Shown: positions 1 through 8,849, numbered from the stretch's first letter. The stretch: DNA of 35,080 nucleotides from Bacillota bacterium (GCA_023412855.1 JAEZRJ010000069.1:1-35080); one strand, 5' to 3'. The notes: generated by a model not told the origin, from the sequence alone. Program-made: numbers and translations.

Positions 1-1
1 A

Positions 2-283
2 GATATCTGCCTTCGCTACAGCCGCAGCGGAAAGACGCTCTGTACCTTATATTTTCGTCAGAAACAATTAGGTATCTGGGTCATACTCGGCAAGGAAGAA
101 AGAAGCAGATTTGAAGAGATAGGGAATCAGTTTTCACATGAATTGCAGGAAATATATGATAGAACAGAGGTATATCATGATGGGAAATGGCTAATGTTTG
201 ATGTGGAAGACGATAATTTATATAGTGAAATTGTTTTGCTGCTGAAGGTAAAAAAATCTCCCAATAAAAAACGTACCACATGA
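2..283 (+). CDS. DUF3788-like protein, C-terminal part (5' end outside window)
   Basis: An open frame runs in from the left edge and stops at TGA 281-283, giving about 93 residues without a start. The visible part reads LRYSRSGKTLCTLYF, then VILGKEERSRFEEI, then YHDGKWLMFDVEDD and a basic end. This order (RYsrsGKTLc, GKkE, YhDGKWLM.DV) matches what I recall of the C-terminal half of DUF3788, small cytoplasmic proteins of unknown function common in Clostridia. About one third of the usual length is missing. No function can be assigned. Family call rests on remembered consensus only. Confidence 0.65.
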   Translation, partial: DICLRYSRSGKTLCTLYFRQKQLGIWVILGKEERSRFEEIGNQFSHELQEIYDRTEVYHDGKWLMFDVEDDNLYSEIVLLLKVKKSPNKKRTT

Positions 284-537
284 TATATTTTTATCTATAA
301 ATGATCGAGTTATGAAAGAGTCCATAAAATTAAGAAGTTAAATATCTCAGATTATTATGATTTTTCAGGAGCGTTTGATAGCAAGCCGAGATCGGACAGA
401 ATAGTTAATAGAGGAGAGCAGGATAAAGCCCGGAGCGTAGCAGCTCTCCGGGCTTTTATTATTTTTGTATGCAAACGCCGCACATCCGTCACCCTTCAAC
501 CGTTAAATACTATGAAAGGAGGTTCCTAAGAGAGTCC
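284..537. other. Intergenic stretch before the ECF sigma gene
   Basis: AT-rich non-coding DNA. The only clear signal is the terminator hairpin at 425-467. Between 284 and 424 I see no convincing gene or repeat. The sigma-gene frame stays open upstream of 538, but that extension runs into the terminator region and is not thought to be translated. Confidence 0.5.
425..467 (+). terminator. Rho-independent terminator
   Basis: Perfect 11-bp stem AAAGCCCGGAG (425-435) with CTCCGGGCTTT (446-456), 10-nt loop, followed by TATTATTTTTGT. It separates the DUF3788-like gene from the sigma-factor unit. Confidence 0.85.
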
Positions 538-1020
538 ATGGACATAGAAGAACAATATGACAAGATATACCGGTACTGCTATTTTAAGCTGCGGCAGCAG
601 CATATAGCAGAAGATATCGCTCAAGAAACCTTCTTGCGCTTTCTGGAGAGCGCGACATATCGAAATACCGGACAGGCTTTGCAGTATCTTTATACGGTGG
701 CGAGGAATCTCTGTATTGACGAATACAGACGAAAATCCTATGAACGATTGCCCGAGGATGAGAAGGATTATCACAGACGAATACATGATAGTGCAGAGCA
801 TGACATGGAGGAGAAGCTGCTTACTTCTATTGCGGTAAGAGAGGCTTTGGAAGAACTTCGTGAGGAAGATCGGGAGCTGATGCTTCTTAGATATGTGAAT
901 GAGGTTCCGGTGTCTGTAATCAGCAGACTGCTTGGAATCTCACGGTTTGCGGTTTACCGCAGGACACAGGCAATCTTGAAATCGCTGCAGGATAAGCTTG
1001 GAGAGGAGGATTTTCTATGA
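538..1020 (+). CDS. ECF-type RNA polymerase sigma factor
   Basis: A 160-residue sigma-70 family protein that should direct RNA polymerase to a small regulon. Region 2 carries the AEDIAQETFLRFLES segment that normally contacts the -10 element, followed by LYTVARNLCIDEYRR. Region 4 is a C-terminal helix-turn-helix (LREEDRELMLLRYV...VSVISRLLGISRFAVYRRTQ). There is no extra regulatory domain. The start at ATG 538 is preferred over the upstream in-frame ATG at 469, because AAAGGAGG lies at 515-522 (a rather long 15-nt spacer) and homology starts just after 538. Its stop overlaps the next start (ATGA), so it is translationally coupled to a membrane protein and followed by an ABC transporter. The arrangement suggests a sigma factor that controls its own ABC exporter, perhaps in response to envelope or peptide stress; the inducer is unknown. 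Confidence 0.88.
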   Translation: MDIEEQYDKIYRYCYFKLRQQHIAEDIAQETFLRFLESATYRNTGQALQYLYTVARNLCIDEYRRKSYERLPEDEKDYHRRIHDSAEHDMEEKLLTSIAVREALEELREEDRELMLLRYVNEVPVSVISRLLGISRFAVYRRTQAILKSLQDKLGEEDFL

Positions 1021-1721
1021 AAAAAGAATTAAGAAGGGCATTGTACGATGCGTTTGAAGCGCCGGAGTCACAGAGAAAGAAAGTCTTTTTAAACAATATA
1101 AGGCAGCCCGGAATCGGATATTTTAAATTTATACTGCTCCAGGCTTCTTATATCAGAAAATGGGTATGGGGATTATCACTTGCGGTTTTTGCAGTGGCTC
1201 TCATAGGCGGAGGCTTTATGGAGAGAGAGGTGATATGGGTACTTTCGGCACTGATGCCCTATCTGGCAGCAGTCTCAATAGCAGAAAATGTCCGCTCAGA
1301 GGTGTACGGGATGGCGGAGTTGGAAATGGCATCAAGATTCTCGTTAAAGAGTGTAGTGCTGGCCCGTATGGGGATATTGGGAGGCTTTCATTTGATACTG
1401 CTTGGCCTGCTTGTTCCGCTGGGGCATATGCACGGCGTCTCTACGGCGCTTCAGACAGGAGTTTACTTGCTGGTGCCCTATCTTCTTACCAATGCCGGGG
1501 GTTTATGGCTGGTACGCAAAATTCGCAGCAGGGAGACTTCTTATGTTTGCATGGGATATGCCATTATTATCAGCGCTTTTCCCATCGTGAGCAAATATAC
1601 TATAACATTGCTGTACCAGCCGGAAGCATTTGGCTGGTGGCTGGTCTTATTGGCGATTCTCTGTGTCGCTACCGCAGTGGAATATAGAAAGACAGTAGTA
1701 AGGACGGAAGAATTGATTTAA
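1017..1721 (+). CDS. Six-helix membrane protein, putative anti-sigma or transporter subunit
   Basis: A 234-residue protein with a charged cytoplasmic N-terminus of about 45 residues (MKKELRRALYDAFEAPES) followed by roughly six hydrophobic segments, arranged in pairs with short loops. It overlaps the sigma gene by 4 nt (ATGA) and is followed 16 nt later by an ABC ATPase, all on one strand. Position directly after an ECF gene is typical of anti-sigma factors, and the soluble N-terminus could bind the sigma factor. However, no zinc-binding HxxxCxxC motif of ZAS-type anti-sigma factors is visible. The fold could equally be an ABC-2-like membrane subunit. I do not recognise a named family. Confidence 0.7.
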   Translation: MKKELRRALYDAFEAPESQRKKVFLNNIRQPGIGYFKFILLQASYIRKWVWGLSLAVFAVALIGGGFMEREVIWVLSALMPYLAAVSIAENVRSEVYGMAELEMASRFSLKSVVLARMGILGGFHLILLGLLVPLGHMHGVSTALQTGVYLLVPYLLTNAGGLWLVRKIRSRETSYVCMGYAIIISAFPIVSKYTITLLYQPEAFGWWLVLLAILCVATAVEYRKTVVRTEELI

Positions 1722-1737
1722 AAGAAAGGAGCGTTTT

Positions 1738-2445
1738 ATGGAGCTTATAATAGACAGGCTGTCCAAGCAATATGGAAGCAGAATCGCGGTGGACAGAGTA
1801 ACACTTAAATTACAAAAAGGAGTTTATGGTCTGCTGGGGGCTAACGGTGCAGGAAAGACTACTCTGATGAGGCTGATATGCGGCATTTTAAAGCCTACGG
1901 GCGGGAGCGTTTCCTTGGATGGTGAGGATGTTTCCAGCGAGGAATACCGTTCACGGCTGGGATACCTTCCGCAGGACTTCGGATATTATCCTGATTTTAC
2001 GGGAATGGATTTTTTGCTGTATATGGCCGCTTTGAAAGGTCTTGACAGGGCGCAGGCGAAGCGGAAGGCGGTGGAATTACTTAGACTGGTGGCTTTGCAG
2101 GATGCAGGGAAAAAGAAGATTAAGACCTATTCCGGGGGCATGAAGCAGCGGTTGGGAATCGCTCAGGCTTTGCTCGGAGAACCGCAGCTTTTGATACTGG
2201 ACGAACCTACTGCGGGGCTTGATCCGAAGGAAAGAGTAAGATTCCGGGATTTGATCGCGCAGCTTGGAAAGAATAATATCGTCTTGCTCTCCACCCATAT
2301 CGTGTCCGATATCGAGCATATCGCGGATACTGTTTTGATGATGAAGGACGGACAGCTCATATATCAGGGAGGATGGGACGAGAATCGCGGAGATTTGGAA
2401 CAGTTTTACTTAGAGCAGTTTGAAGAGGGAAAAAATCATGGATAA
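1738..2445 (+). CDS. ABC transporter ATP-binding protein
   Basis: A 235-residue nucleotide-binding subunit. It shows Walker A GANGAGKTT near residue 35, the Q-loop in GYLPQDFGYYP, signature YSGGMKQRLGIAQ, Walker B LLILDEPTAGLD and the switch histidine in STHIVSD, so it should be catalytically active. AAAGGAG lies just before the ATG. The gene overlaps the following permease by 8 nt. Closest in style to ATPases of ABC-2 exporters (CcmA-like, DRA-type), which move antimicrobial peptides, lipids or other hydrophobic compounds outward. Substrate cannot be read from sequence. Confidence 0.93.
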   Translation: MELIIDRLSKQYGSRIAVDRVTLKLQKGVYGLLGANGAGKTTLMRLICGILKPTGGSVSLDGEDVSSEEYRSRLGYLPQDFGYYPDFTGMDFLLYMAALKGLDRAQAKRKAVELLRLVALQDAGKKKIKTYSGGMKQRLGIAQALLGEPQLLILDEPTAGLDPKERVRFRDLIAQLGKNNIVLLSTHIVSDIEHIADTVLMMKDGQLIYQGGWDENRGDLEQFYLEQFEEGKNHG

Positions 2446-3646
2446 TTTTAAAACATTGTATGGATATGAACTTAAGAAAATAATAAGACGTAAAATCGTT
2501 CTGGTCACCGCTGCTATTATGCTGCCTATAGTCATATTTACGGTAATAGCAGCTCTTCTTGGAGATTATTATGCAAATGGTGTTAAAATCGATACCCATT
2601 ATCATATGTTCCAGACTGATAAGGAGTATCAGCAAAGATTAAGCGGCAGGTCCATTGATCAAAGCCTGTTGGAGGAAATGAAGGCCGGGTATGATAAAAT
2701 TCCTTCCGATGTGGAGGCATATACATTGACAAAAGAGTATGAAGCATATGCCCGGCCATATAGCGCAATATTTCAATTTGTCAGAAATACGGCAAATATG
2801 ACGGTTTCTGAAGCGCGGCAGTGGGCGGCAGACGAAGAGGATATGCATGCAATGCGTCAAAGAATGTTAGAAAAAACCAGAGAAGAACTCCATCTGACGC
2901 AGGATGAAAAGGTCTTTTGGCAGGAACAGGAGGATAGACTGGAATGGCCCATGACGTTTGTATACAAAGACGGATATTGGCAGCTTTTTGATTGTTTGAA
3001 CACAATAGGCCTGATGATGCTTATCATGATCACGGTATGCCTGTCGAGTGTATTCGCAGAGGAACATGCCAAAAGAACGGATCAGCTTATACTCTGCAGC
3101 AAATATGGAAGGCATAAGGCTTATTGGGCCAAGATTTCAGCAGGAATCAGTTTTTCACTTCTTGTGTCGATAATGTATATTGTGCTGGCTTTTGGCCTTG
3201 CGTTTGCATTATATGGTGCGGATGGTTTTTCCGGTGCATTTCAATTGATGTATACCAATTATTCTTATCCGTTAAGTGTGGGAGAGGCGGTTCTGATTTC
3301 CTATAGCATGCTAATAATTGCGGGAGTTCTGACCGGCATATTTGTAATGATGCTGTCAGAACTGCTTCATAGCGGCATCGGTACGCTGGCGCTGGTAGCG
3401 GGAATGATTATATTATTATTGTTTTTTAACATACCGGAACAGTACCGGGCGGCGTCCCAGCTTTTGAGCTATATTCCCAGCGAGTTTGTTGCCGTATGGA
3501 GCATCCTCAGTTCGCGGACGGTATCACTTGCCGGCAGAACATTTACAGCGTGGCAGGCGGTTCCCATTTTGTATATTCTTGCGGGGGGGATATTTGCTGT
3601 GGCAGGTAAAAGAGTCTATGCAAACTATCAGGTAAGCGGCCGGTAA
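2438..3646 (+). CDS. ABC-2-type transporter permease
   Basis: About 402 residues. One N-terminal membrane helix (IVLVTAAIMLPIVIFTVIAAL) is followed by a large extracytoplasmic domain (about residues 45-185, rich in E, K, Y and W) and then five or six helices, including LFDCLNTIGLMMLIMITVCLSS and LALVAGMIILLLFFNI. This TM1-large loop-TM2-6 layout is typical of ABC-2 exporters of the lantibiotic-immunity or bacitracin kind. ATG 2438 is preferred over an in-frame TTG at 2420, because GAAGAGGGA precedes it at a proper distance. It overlaps the ATPase gene by 8 nt. Last gene of the sigma-ABC unit; no strong terminator follows. Confidence 0.85.
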   Translation: MDNFKTLYGYELKKIIRRKIVLVTAAIMLPIVIFTVIAALLGDYYANGVKIDTHYHMFQTDKEYQQRLSGRSIDQSLLEEMKAGYDKIPSDVEAYTLTKEYEAYARPYSAIFQFVRNTANMTVSEARQWAADEEDMHAMRQRMLEKTREELHLTQDEKVFWQEQEDRLEWPMTFVYKDGYWQLFDCLNTIGLMMLIMITVCLSSVFAEEHAKRTDQLILCSKYGRHKAYWAKISAGISFSLLVSIMYIVLAFGLAFALYGADGFSGAFQLMYTNYSYPLSVGEAVLISYSMLIIAGVLTGIFVMMLSELLHSGIGTLALVAGMIILLLFFNIPEQYRAASQLLSYIPSEFVAVWSILSSRTVSLAGRTFTAWQAVPILYILAGGIFAVAGKRVYANYQVSGR

Positions 3647-3682
3647 AAACAGGACACAGCGCGATAAAATGCGGGTTTTTAC

Positions 3683-3711
3683 TTCATTTTCTCCTATTAC
3701 TGTAGTATAAT
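3683..3711 (+). promoter_or_regulatory. Sigma-A-type promoter for the binding protein/GGDEF-EAL pair
   Basis: TATAAT at 3706-3711 with a weak TTCATT -35 box at 3683-3688 and a 17-nt spacer. It lies 33 nt upstream of the lipoprotein start and separates this unit from the ABC exporter. Confidence 0.5.
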
Positions 3712-3743
3712 ATAGCAAATAAACTGTGGGAGGAAATTTACGA

Positions 3744-5210
3744 ATGAGAAAATCTGTGGTTAAGATTATCGCTGCTGTGTCGGGTGCCGCGATTCTGCTT
3801 GCCGGATGTACGAAAGGAACGAAGGAGGAGCAGGCGGTGCTGGACCCTGATAATCCGGTTTCCATTGAGATATGGCACTATTACAATGGGCCTCAGAAGC
3901 TGGCTTTCGATAGTCTTGTTACACGTTTTAATGAGACGATGGGGCAGGAACAAGGCATTGTCGTAGAGGCATTCGGTCAGGGAAATGTGAATGAGCTTTA
4001 TGAAAAGGTGCATGACGCTGTGGATAAGAAGGTAGGAGCCGGCGAGGTACCGACGATTTTTGCAGCCTATACAGATACGGTGTACGATTTGGACAAGCGG
4101 GGACTGGTAGCTGACCTTGGCGGGTATTTTACCGAAGAGGAACTGGCAGGATACGTGGATGCATATATCGAGGAAGGCCGGCTTGGCGAGGCGGAGGGCT
4201 TGAAGATCATCCCGATAGCAAAGGCGACAGAAATCATGATGATCAATAAAACTGATTGGGATAAATTTGCGGCTGCTACCGGAACGTCGATGACGGAGCT
4301 TGAAACCATTGAGGGAGTTGTGAAGACCTCGGAGTCTTACTATAACTGGACTGACGGGGAGACACCGGATATTCCGGGCGACGGTAAGGCTATGTTCGGG
4401 CGGGATGCTATGGCGAACTACATTATTCTCGGTTATTATCAGTTGACCGGTAATTCTCTTTTTGCCCATGAGGGAGGAACGATTTCCTTTGAACCGGACG
4501 AGGCGGCTTTCCGCAGGTTGTGGGATAACTATTATATTCCTTATATCAACGGCTGGTTCGGTGCTTACGGACGTTTTCGTTCGGATGATGCCAAGACCGG
4601 AGATTTGATTGCGTTGGTGGGATCTACTTCGGGAGCGACTTATTTTCCGGAGCAGGTTACATTGGAGGATGAATCCAGCTATCCAATCGAGGCTGCAGTT
4701 CTCCCGGCTCCCTGCTTTGAGGGAACGGAGCTTAGTGCTATTCAGCAGGGGGCGGGAATGGCGGTTCTTTCATCGAATCCCCGGAACGAGCTGGCAGCGG
4801 CGACCTTCTTAAAATGGTTTGTAGAGGAGAAGCAAAATATTGATTTCGCAATTTCCTCCGCTTATCTGCCTGTAAAGAAAGCAGCAAACGACATGTTCTT
4901 AATTGAAGGTGCAGGGGGCTTTGAGGAGCTGTCTGCGTCGCTGAAGGATGCTCTTTCTGTGTCTGTGGACGTGGTCAATGAATATGATCTGTATTTTGAG
5001 AAGGCGTTTTCTGGTTCCTCCGATGCCAGAGAAGTAATTGAGTATTCTCTTTCAGACCGTGCCAAAGCCGACCGTGAGCAAGTTCTCGCATTGATGGAAG
5101 GCGGAATGTCCGTGGAGGACGCAACGGCACAATTTGCGACGGATGAAAATTTCCAAAGCTGGTATGAAGAATTGATAAGTACTGTCCGCGCGAAAATCGA
5201 TGGGAATTGA
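3744..5210 (+). CDS. Extracellular solute-binding lipoprotein (family 1 type), orphan
   Basis: A 488-residue lipoprotein. The signal peptide MRKSVVKIIAAVSGAAILLAGC ends in a lipobox (LLAGC, Cys22), so it should be anchored on the outer face of the membrane. The mature part starts with VSIEIWHYYNGPQ and has the Type-I sugar-binding layout (PTIFAAYTDTVYDLDKRGLVADL, then AAATFLKWFVEEKQN), like SBP_bac_1/SBP_bac_8 proteins of carbohydrate importers. GGGAGGA at 3728-3734 fixes the start at ATG 3744. No permease or ATPase is adjacent; the next gene, 16 nt away, is a membrane GGDEF-EAL protein. It may therefore present a ligand to that sensor rather than serve transport, or it may work with permeases encoded elsewhere. 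Ligand unknown. Confidence 0.88.
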   Translation: MRKSVVKIIAAVSGAAILLAGCTKGTKEEQAVLDPDNPVSIEIWHYYNGPQKLAFDSLVTRFNETMGQEQGIVVEAFGQGNVNELYEKVHDAVDKKVGAGEVPTIFAAYTDTVYDLDKRGLVADLGGYFTEEELAGYVDAYIEEGRLGEAEGLKIIPIAKATEIMMINKTDWDKFAAATGTSMTELETIEGVVKTSESYYNWTDGETPDIPGDGKAMFGRDAMANYIILGYYQLTGNSLFAHEGGTISFEPDEAAFRRLWDNYYIPYINGWFGAYGRFRSDDAKTGDLIALVGSTSGATYFPEQVTLEDESSYPIEAAVLPAPCFEGTELSAIQQGAGMAVLSSNPRNELAAATFLKWFVEEKQNIDFAISSAYLPVKKAANDMFLIEGAGGFEELSASLKDALSVSVDVVNEYDLYFEKAFSGSSDAREVIEYSLSDRAKADREQVLALMEGGMSVEDATAQFATDENFQSWYEELISTVRAKIDGN

Positions 5211-5226
5211 CAGGAAGAGGACGTAA

Positions 5227-8200
5227 ATGGAACGAAAGAAATCAAAAGATAAATCCTTCAAGTCCGGCAATTCGATTATGAACCGCATCTTGATACCGGT
5301 AATTGTTGCCTTGTTCGTGCAGGCAGGACTTTTTTCTGTAAATATCATTTGGGGCGGTACCCTTGAAAAGCTGAATCACAATGCCTTTGATATTCTGAAT
5401 GGGGAAGTGAATAACCGCCGTAACTATCTTCAAAGCGAGATGCTGTCGCGCTGGTCAAACTTGGATCCGGCAGCAGAGAATATCCGGGGAATATTCAGAG
5501 AGGAACCGATGCAGATAGGTGAGGCAGGAACCTCTCTCAGAAATGATATTCTGAGACAAAGTGCGCCGGAGTTGATTAGTTTGCTGCGTCGCAATTTGGT
5601 GACGGGAGCTTTTCTTATTCTTACAGATGGAGAAGGCGATGATAAGACCGGGCAGATGCAAAAGCACGGCCTATACATCCGCGATATGGATCCGGCAACC
5701 AATTCGGCCAATAACTCTGATTTGCTGCTTTTGCATGCACCAGTACGTATTTCCAAGAATCTTGCAATCCCTTTGGATTCCAATTGGCAGTCTTATGTGA
5801 GCTTCGACCGCGGAGACTTGAATAGCTGGAATTATTACAGCAAGCCTTATGAGGCGGCCTTGCAGTACCCTGAAATAGGGGAAAAGGATTTGGGATATTG
5901 GAGCCCGGTTTTCCGTGCGACAGGAGACAGTCTGGATATAATTACTTATTCAATGCCTCTGAGGGACCAGAACGGAGTGGTACGCGCGATATTGGGAGTG
6001 GAGCTTTCCATTGATTACCTGAGTAAGCAGATGCCGTATCAGGAATTGAATTCAGAGAAACAAGGAATGTACTTTGTCGGCGTCGCAACAGGAGAAGAGT
6101 TGGCCTTCCATACGCAGCTTTCCACCGGTCCGGCCTTTAAGCATCGTTTCGGAATGGCAGAGCAGATGAGTTTTATGCAGGAAGATGAATATGCGGACGC
6201 CTATCGGGTAATCGATGATACTTCCGGCCATGAGAGAGACGTCTACGGATGTATACAATATTTCAATCTTTATAATACCAATACGCCCTTTGAGAATGAG
6301 AGATGGGCATTGATTGGAATGCTGGATGACGAACAGCTTCTGGGCTTTTCGCGAGGAGTATCCGGTTCAATCTGGCTGACTTGGGGAATCTCCCTCGGAT
6401 TGGGTCTTACTGCCGCTTGGGCTGCAGGCTTGATGGTAGCGCATCCTATTACCAGACTTCTCAAGCAGCTTCGTGAGAGTGACCCCAGACATCCTCTTGC
6501 ACTCGGCAAGCTGAAGATTTCGGAAATCGACGAGTTATCTGGGGCTATTGAGACGCTTAGCTCGCGGGTAGCGAGGGAGGCCAGCCGCCTTTCTCAGATT
6601 ATCGATATGGCGGGAGTGGAAATCGGTGCCTTTGAGACTCAGCCGGATTCGGATAGGGTATTTTGTACAGGACGTTTTTTCGAGATGCTGGGATTCAATA
6701 GTGAGCTGGCTACAGACGGCACTGTCGATAAGCAGGAATTCGGTGAATGGATGGAGACCTTGAACGGACAGGTAGAGGATAGAACGGAGGATGGGAGCAC
6801 GAAGATTCTTCGTATAGGGCATCCCCAGGAAGCGCCGAGATGGGTTAGGCTTCACGTGGTTTCCTCCAATAAGCATATCACAGGAGTAGTCAGCGATGTC
6901 ACACAAGAAATTTTAAAGAGGCGCAAGATTGAGAGGGAGAGGGATTATGATTTGCTGACGGATCTGCTCAACAGGCGGGCGTTCAGCGTAGAGCTTAAAA
7001 AGCGTTTCAACAATCCGCAAGAGCTTGGCATTGCAGCGATGGTAATGCTGGATTTGGATAATCTGAAGTTCATCAACGATACTTATGGACATGACAGTGG
7101 AGATGCTTACATTCGCAGTACGGCAGAGGCGTTGCGGCGTTATTCGCCGAAGCAGACGCTCATTGCCCGTATGTCAGGGGATGAGTTCTATGTGCTTTTT
7201 TCGGGCTATTCCTCGAGGGAAGAGGTGCAGGAAATTATTCATGTGCTGGAGGAGGGCGTACGGCAGACCATATTTCTCCTGCCGGACAATACCAGCATCA
7301 ACATCCGTGCCTCTGCTGGAATCGCCTGGTATCCCGACCATGCGACCTCCTACGACAAGCTTCTTAAATATGCCGATTTTGCAATGTATCAGGTGAAGAA
7401 TACTACGAAGGGCGAGTTCGGCGAATTCGATATGGAGCATTATAAAAGAGACTCTTATTTATTGCAGAATCAGGAGGAAATCAACCGTCTTATAGATAAG
7501 GAGAAGGTAACGTTCCACTTCCAGCCTATCGTGGATGCGAGAAATGGAGAGGTATTCGGATATGAAGCTTTAATGCGGCCTACCTTGGAGAGTATCAAGT
7601 CTCCGACGGAGGTGCTGATGTTAGCAAAGTCGCAGTCTAAGCTCTATGCGATAGAGCGGCTGACCTGGCGGCAGAGCCTTGCGGCATTTGAGAGGCTGCC
7701 GGATATATCGTCTGCTATCCGTATATTTGTGAATTCCATTGCCAGTCAGCAGTTAAATGCCAAGGACGAGAAGTATATTCAGGAGAGGTTTTCGCATCTG
7801 CTTTCGAGGGTGATTATTGAGATTACGGAAGAGGAACGTTCCACCGAAATGGAAACACGCAGAAAGCTGGAGTGGGCTGCGCAGTGGAACTGCCAGATCG
7901 CTTTGGATGATTTTGGTACCGGATACAATTCCGATGCAGCTTTGCTGGCGATTGAACCGAACTTTGTAAAGCTGGATATTTCTATTGTACGCAACATCGA
8001 TAACGATGCGAACCGGCGCAAGCTTTTGCAGAATCTGCTGTCTTATACCGAAGGCCGCGGTATACGTGTGATTGCGGAGGGAGTGGAGACTTATGAAGAG
8101 CTTCGCACTCTTATCAGCTTAGGGGTTGATTATTTGCAAGGATATTATATTGCCAAACCGCAGCCGCAGCCGGCGCCTATTCCTGAGCAGACTGTTCAGG

Positions 8201-8235
8201 AGATTCAAGATGTTTATGCGGCAATTTCACAATAG
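5227..8235 (+). CDS. Membrane sensor with Cache-HAMP-PAS-GGDEF-EAL, putative c-di-GMP enzyme
   Basis: A 1002-residue protein. TM1 lies at about residues 20-39 and an extracytoplasmic Cache-like sensor at about 45-375 (YWSPVFRATGDSLDIITYSMP, then VVRAILGVELSIDYLS). TM2 at about 381-403 leads into HAMP (AHPITRLLKQLRES), a PAS-like segment (about 455-560), a GGDEF domain (about 565-735) and an EAL domain (about 745-990). The cyclase signature is SGDEF (650-654), a variant that often stays active. The EAL domain keeps its key residues: E780 of EALMR, N in FVNS, E in IEITE, D894-D895 of DDFGTG, K in FVKLD, E in AEGVE and Q971 of QGYY. It should degrade c-di-GMP and may also make it. The 16-nt gap to the binding-protein gene implies co-expression and probably shared ligand sensing. 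Confidence 0.92.
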   Translation: MERKKSKDKSFKSGNSIMNRILIPVIVALFVQAGLFSVNIIWGGTLEKLNHNAFDILNGEVNNRRNYLQSEMLSRWSNLDPAAENIRGIFREEPMQIGEAGTSLRNDILRQSAPELISLLRRNLVTGAFLILTDGEGDDKTGQMQKHGLYIRDMDPATNSANNSDLLLLHAPVRISKNLAIPLDSNWQSYVSFDRGDLNSWNYYSKPYEAALQYPEIGEKDLGYWSPVFRATGDSLDIITYSMPLRDQNGVVRAILGVELSIDYLSKQMPYQELNSEKQGMYFVGVATGEELAFHTQLSTGPAFKHRFGMAEQMSFMQEDEYADAYRVIDDTSGHERDVYGCIQYFNLYNTNTPFENERWALIGMLDDEQLLGFSRGVSGSIWLTWGISLGLGLTAAWAAGLMVAHPITRLLKQLRESDPRHPLALGKLKISEIDELSGAIETLSSRVAREASRLSQIIDMAGVEIGAFETQPDSDRVFCTGRFFEMLGFNSELATDGTVDKQEFGEWMETLNGQVEDRTEDGSTKILRIGHPQEAPRWVRLHVVSSNKHITGVVSDVTQEILKRRKIERERDYDLLTDLLNRRAFSVELKKRFNNPQELGIAAMVMLDLDNLKFINDTYGHDSGDAYIRSTAEALRRYSPKQTLIARMSGDEFYVLFSGYSSREEVQEIIHVLEEGVRQTIFLLPDNTSINIRASAGIAWYPDHATSYDKLLKYADFAMYQVKNTTKGEFGEFDMEHYKRDSYLLQNQEEINRLIDKEKVTFHFQPIVDARNGEVFGYEALMRPTLESIKSPTEVLMLAKSQSKLYAIERLTWRQSLAAFERLPDISSAIRIFVNSIASQQLNAKDEKYIQERFSHLLSRVIIEITEEERSTEMETRRKLEWAAQWNCQIALDDFGTGYNSDAALLAIEPNFVKLDISIVRNIDNDANRRKLLQNLLSYTEGRGIRVIAEGVETYEELRTLISLGVDYLQGYYIAKPQPQPAPIPEQTVQEIQDVYAAISQ

Positions 8236-8264
8236 GGGTATAAGCTTTGAAAGGAAGGTCATGT

Positions 8265-8849
8265 ATGGATAAATGTAATTGGTGCAAAGATGGCGGAATC
8301 AATGAAGAGTACCATGATAAGGAATGGGGGATTCCCCTGCATGATGACAGGAAACATTTCGAATTTTTGATGATGGAGGTCATGCAGTGCGGGTTGAACT
8401 GGACGATGATGCTTAAGAAGAGAGAAACCTTCCGTAAGTGCTTCGATAATTTCGATTATGAGAAAATTGCTCTGTATGAGGATGCCGATATAGAAAGAAT
8501 CATGGGGACAGAGGATATGATAAAATCTGTCCGAAAAATCCGCGCAGTTATCGATAATGCGAGAGCGTATAAGAAGATAATCGATGAATTCAGCTCCTTT
8601 GATCGATTTCTGTGGGGGTATAGCGAGTATAAGAGTATTGTTTATGAGAATCATAGAATAGTACCGGTCGCGAGCAATGATTTGTCGGATGCAGTAAGCA
8701 AGGAGCTGAAAAAAAGAGGATTTAAATATCTTGGTTCCATTACGGTGTATTCTCATTTGCAGGCGTGTGGGATTATTAATGATCATGATGTTCATTGCTT
8801 TAGATATCAGCAGATTATAGATGAGTATCCGGTAGAGTTCAGGCGATGA
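8265..8849 (+). CDS. tag: DNA-3-methyladenine glycosylase I (Tag family)
   Basis: A 194-residue cytoplasmic repair enzyme that removes 3-methyladenine from alkylated DNA (base excision repair). It follows the Tag pattern from end to end: CNWC start, YHDKEWGIP, GLNWTMMLKKRETFRKCF, NARAYKKI, LKKRGFKYLGSITVYSHLQACGIINDH. The zinc-binding set of E. coli Tag (Cys4, His17, His175, Cys179) appears conserved as MDKC, EYHD, NDH and the Cys four residues on. ATG 8265 is chosen over TTG 8247 because AAAGGAAGG lies directly before it and homology begins at Met-Asp-Lys-Cys. It starts 29 nt after the GGDEF-EAL gene and may be read through from it. Confidence 0.93.
   Translation: MDKCNWCKDGGINEEYHDKEWGIPLHDDRKHFEFLMMEVMQCGLNWTMMLKKRETFRKCFDNFDYEKIALYEDADIERIMGTEDMIKSVRKIRAVIDNARAYKKIIDEFSSFDRFLWGYSEYKSIVYENHRIVPVASNDLSDAVSKELKKRGFKYLGSITVYSHLQACGIINDHDVHCFRYQQIIDEYPVEFRR

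Noticed and set aside
5227..8235. Long opposite-strand ORFs within the GGDEF-EAL and other large genes
   Set aside because: No ribosome binding sites or recognisable domains; they are shadows of the real coding strand.
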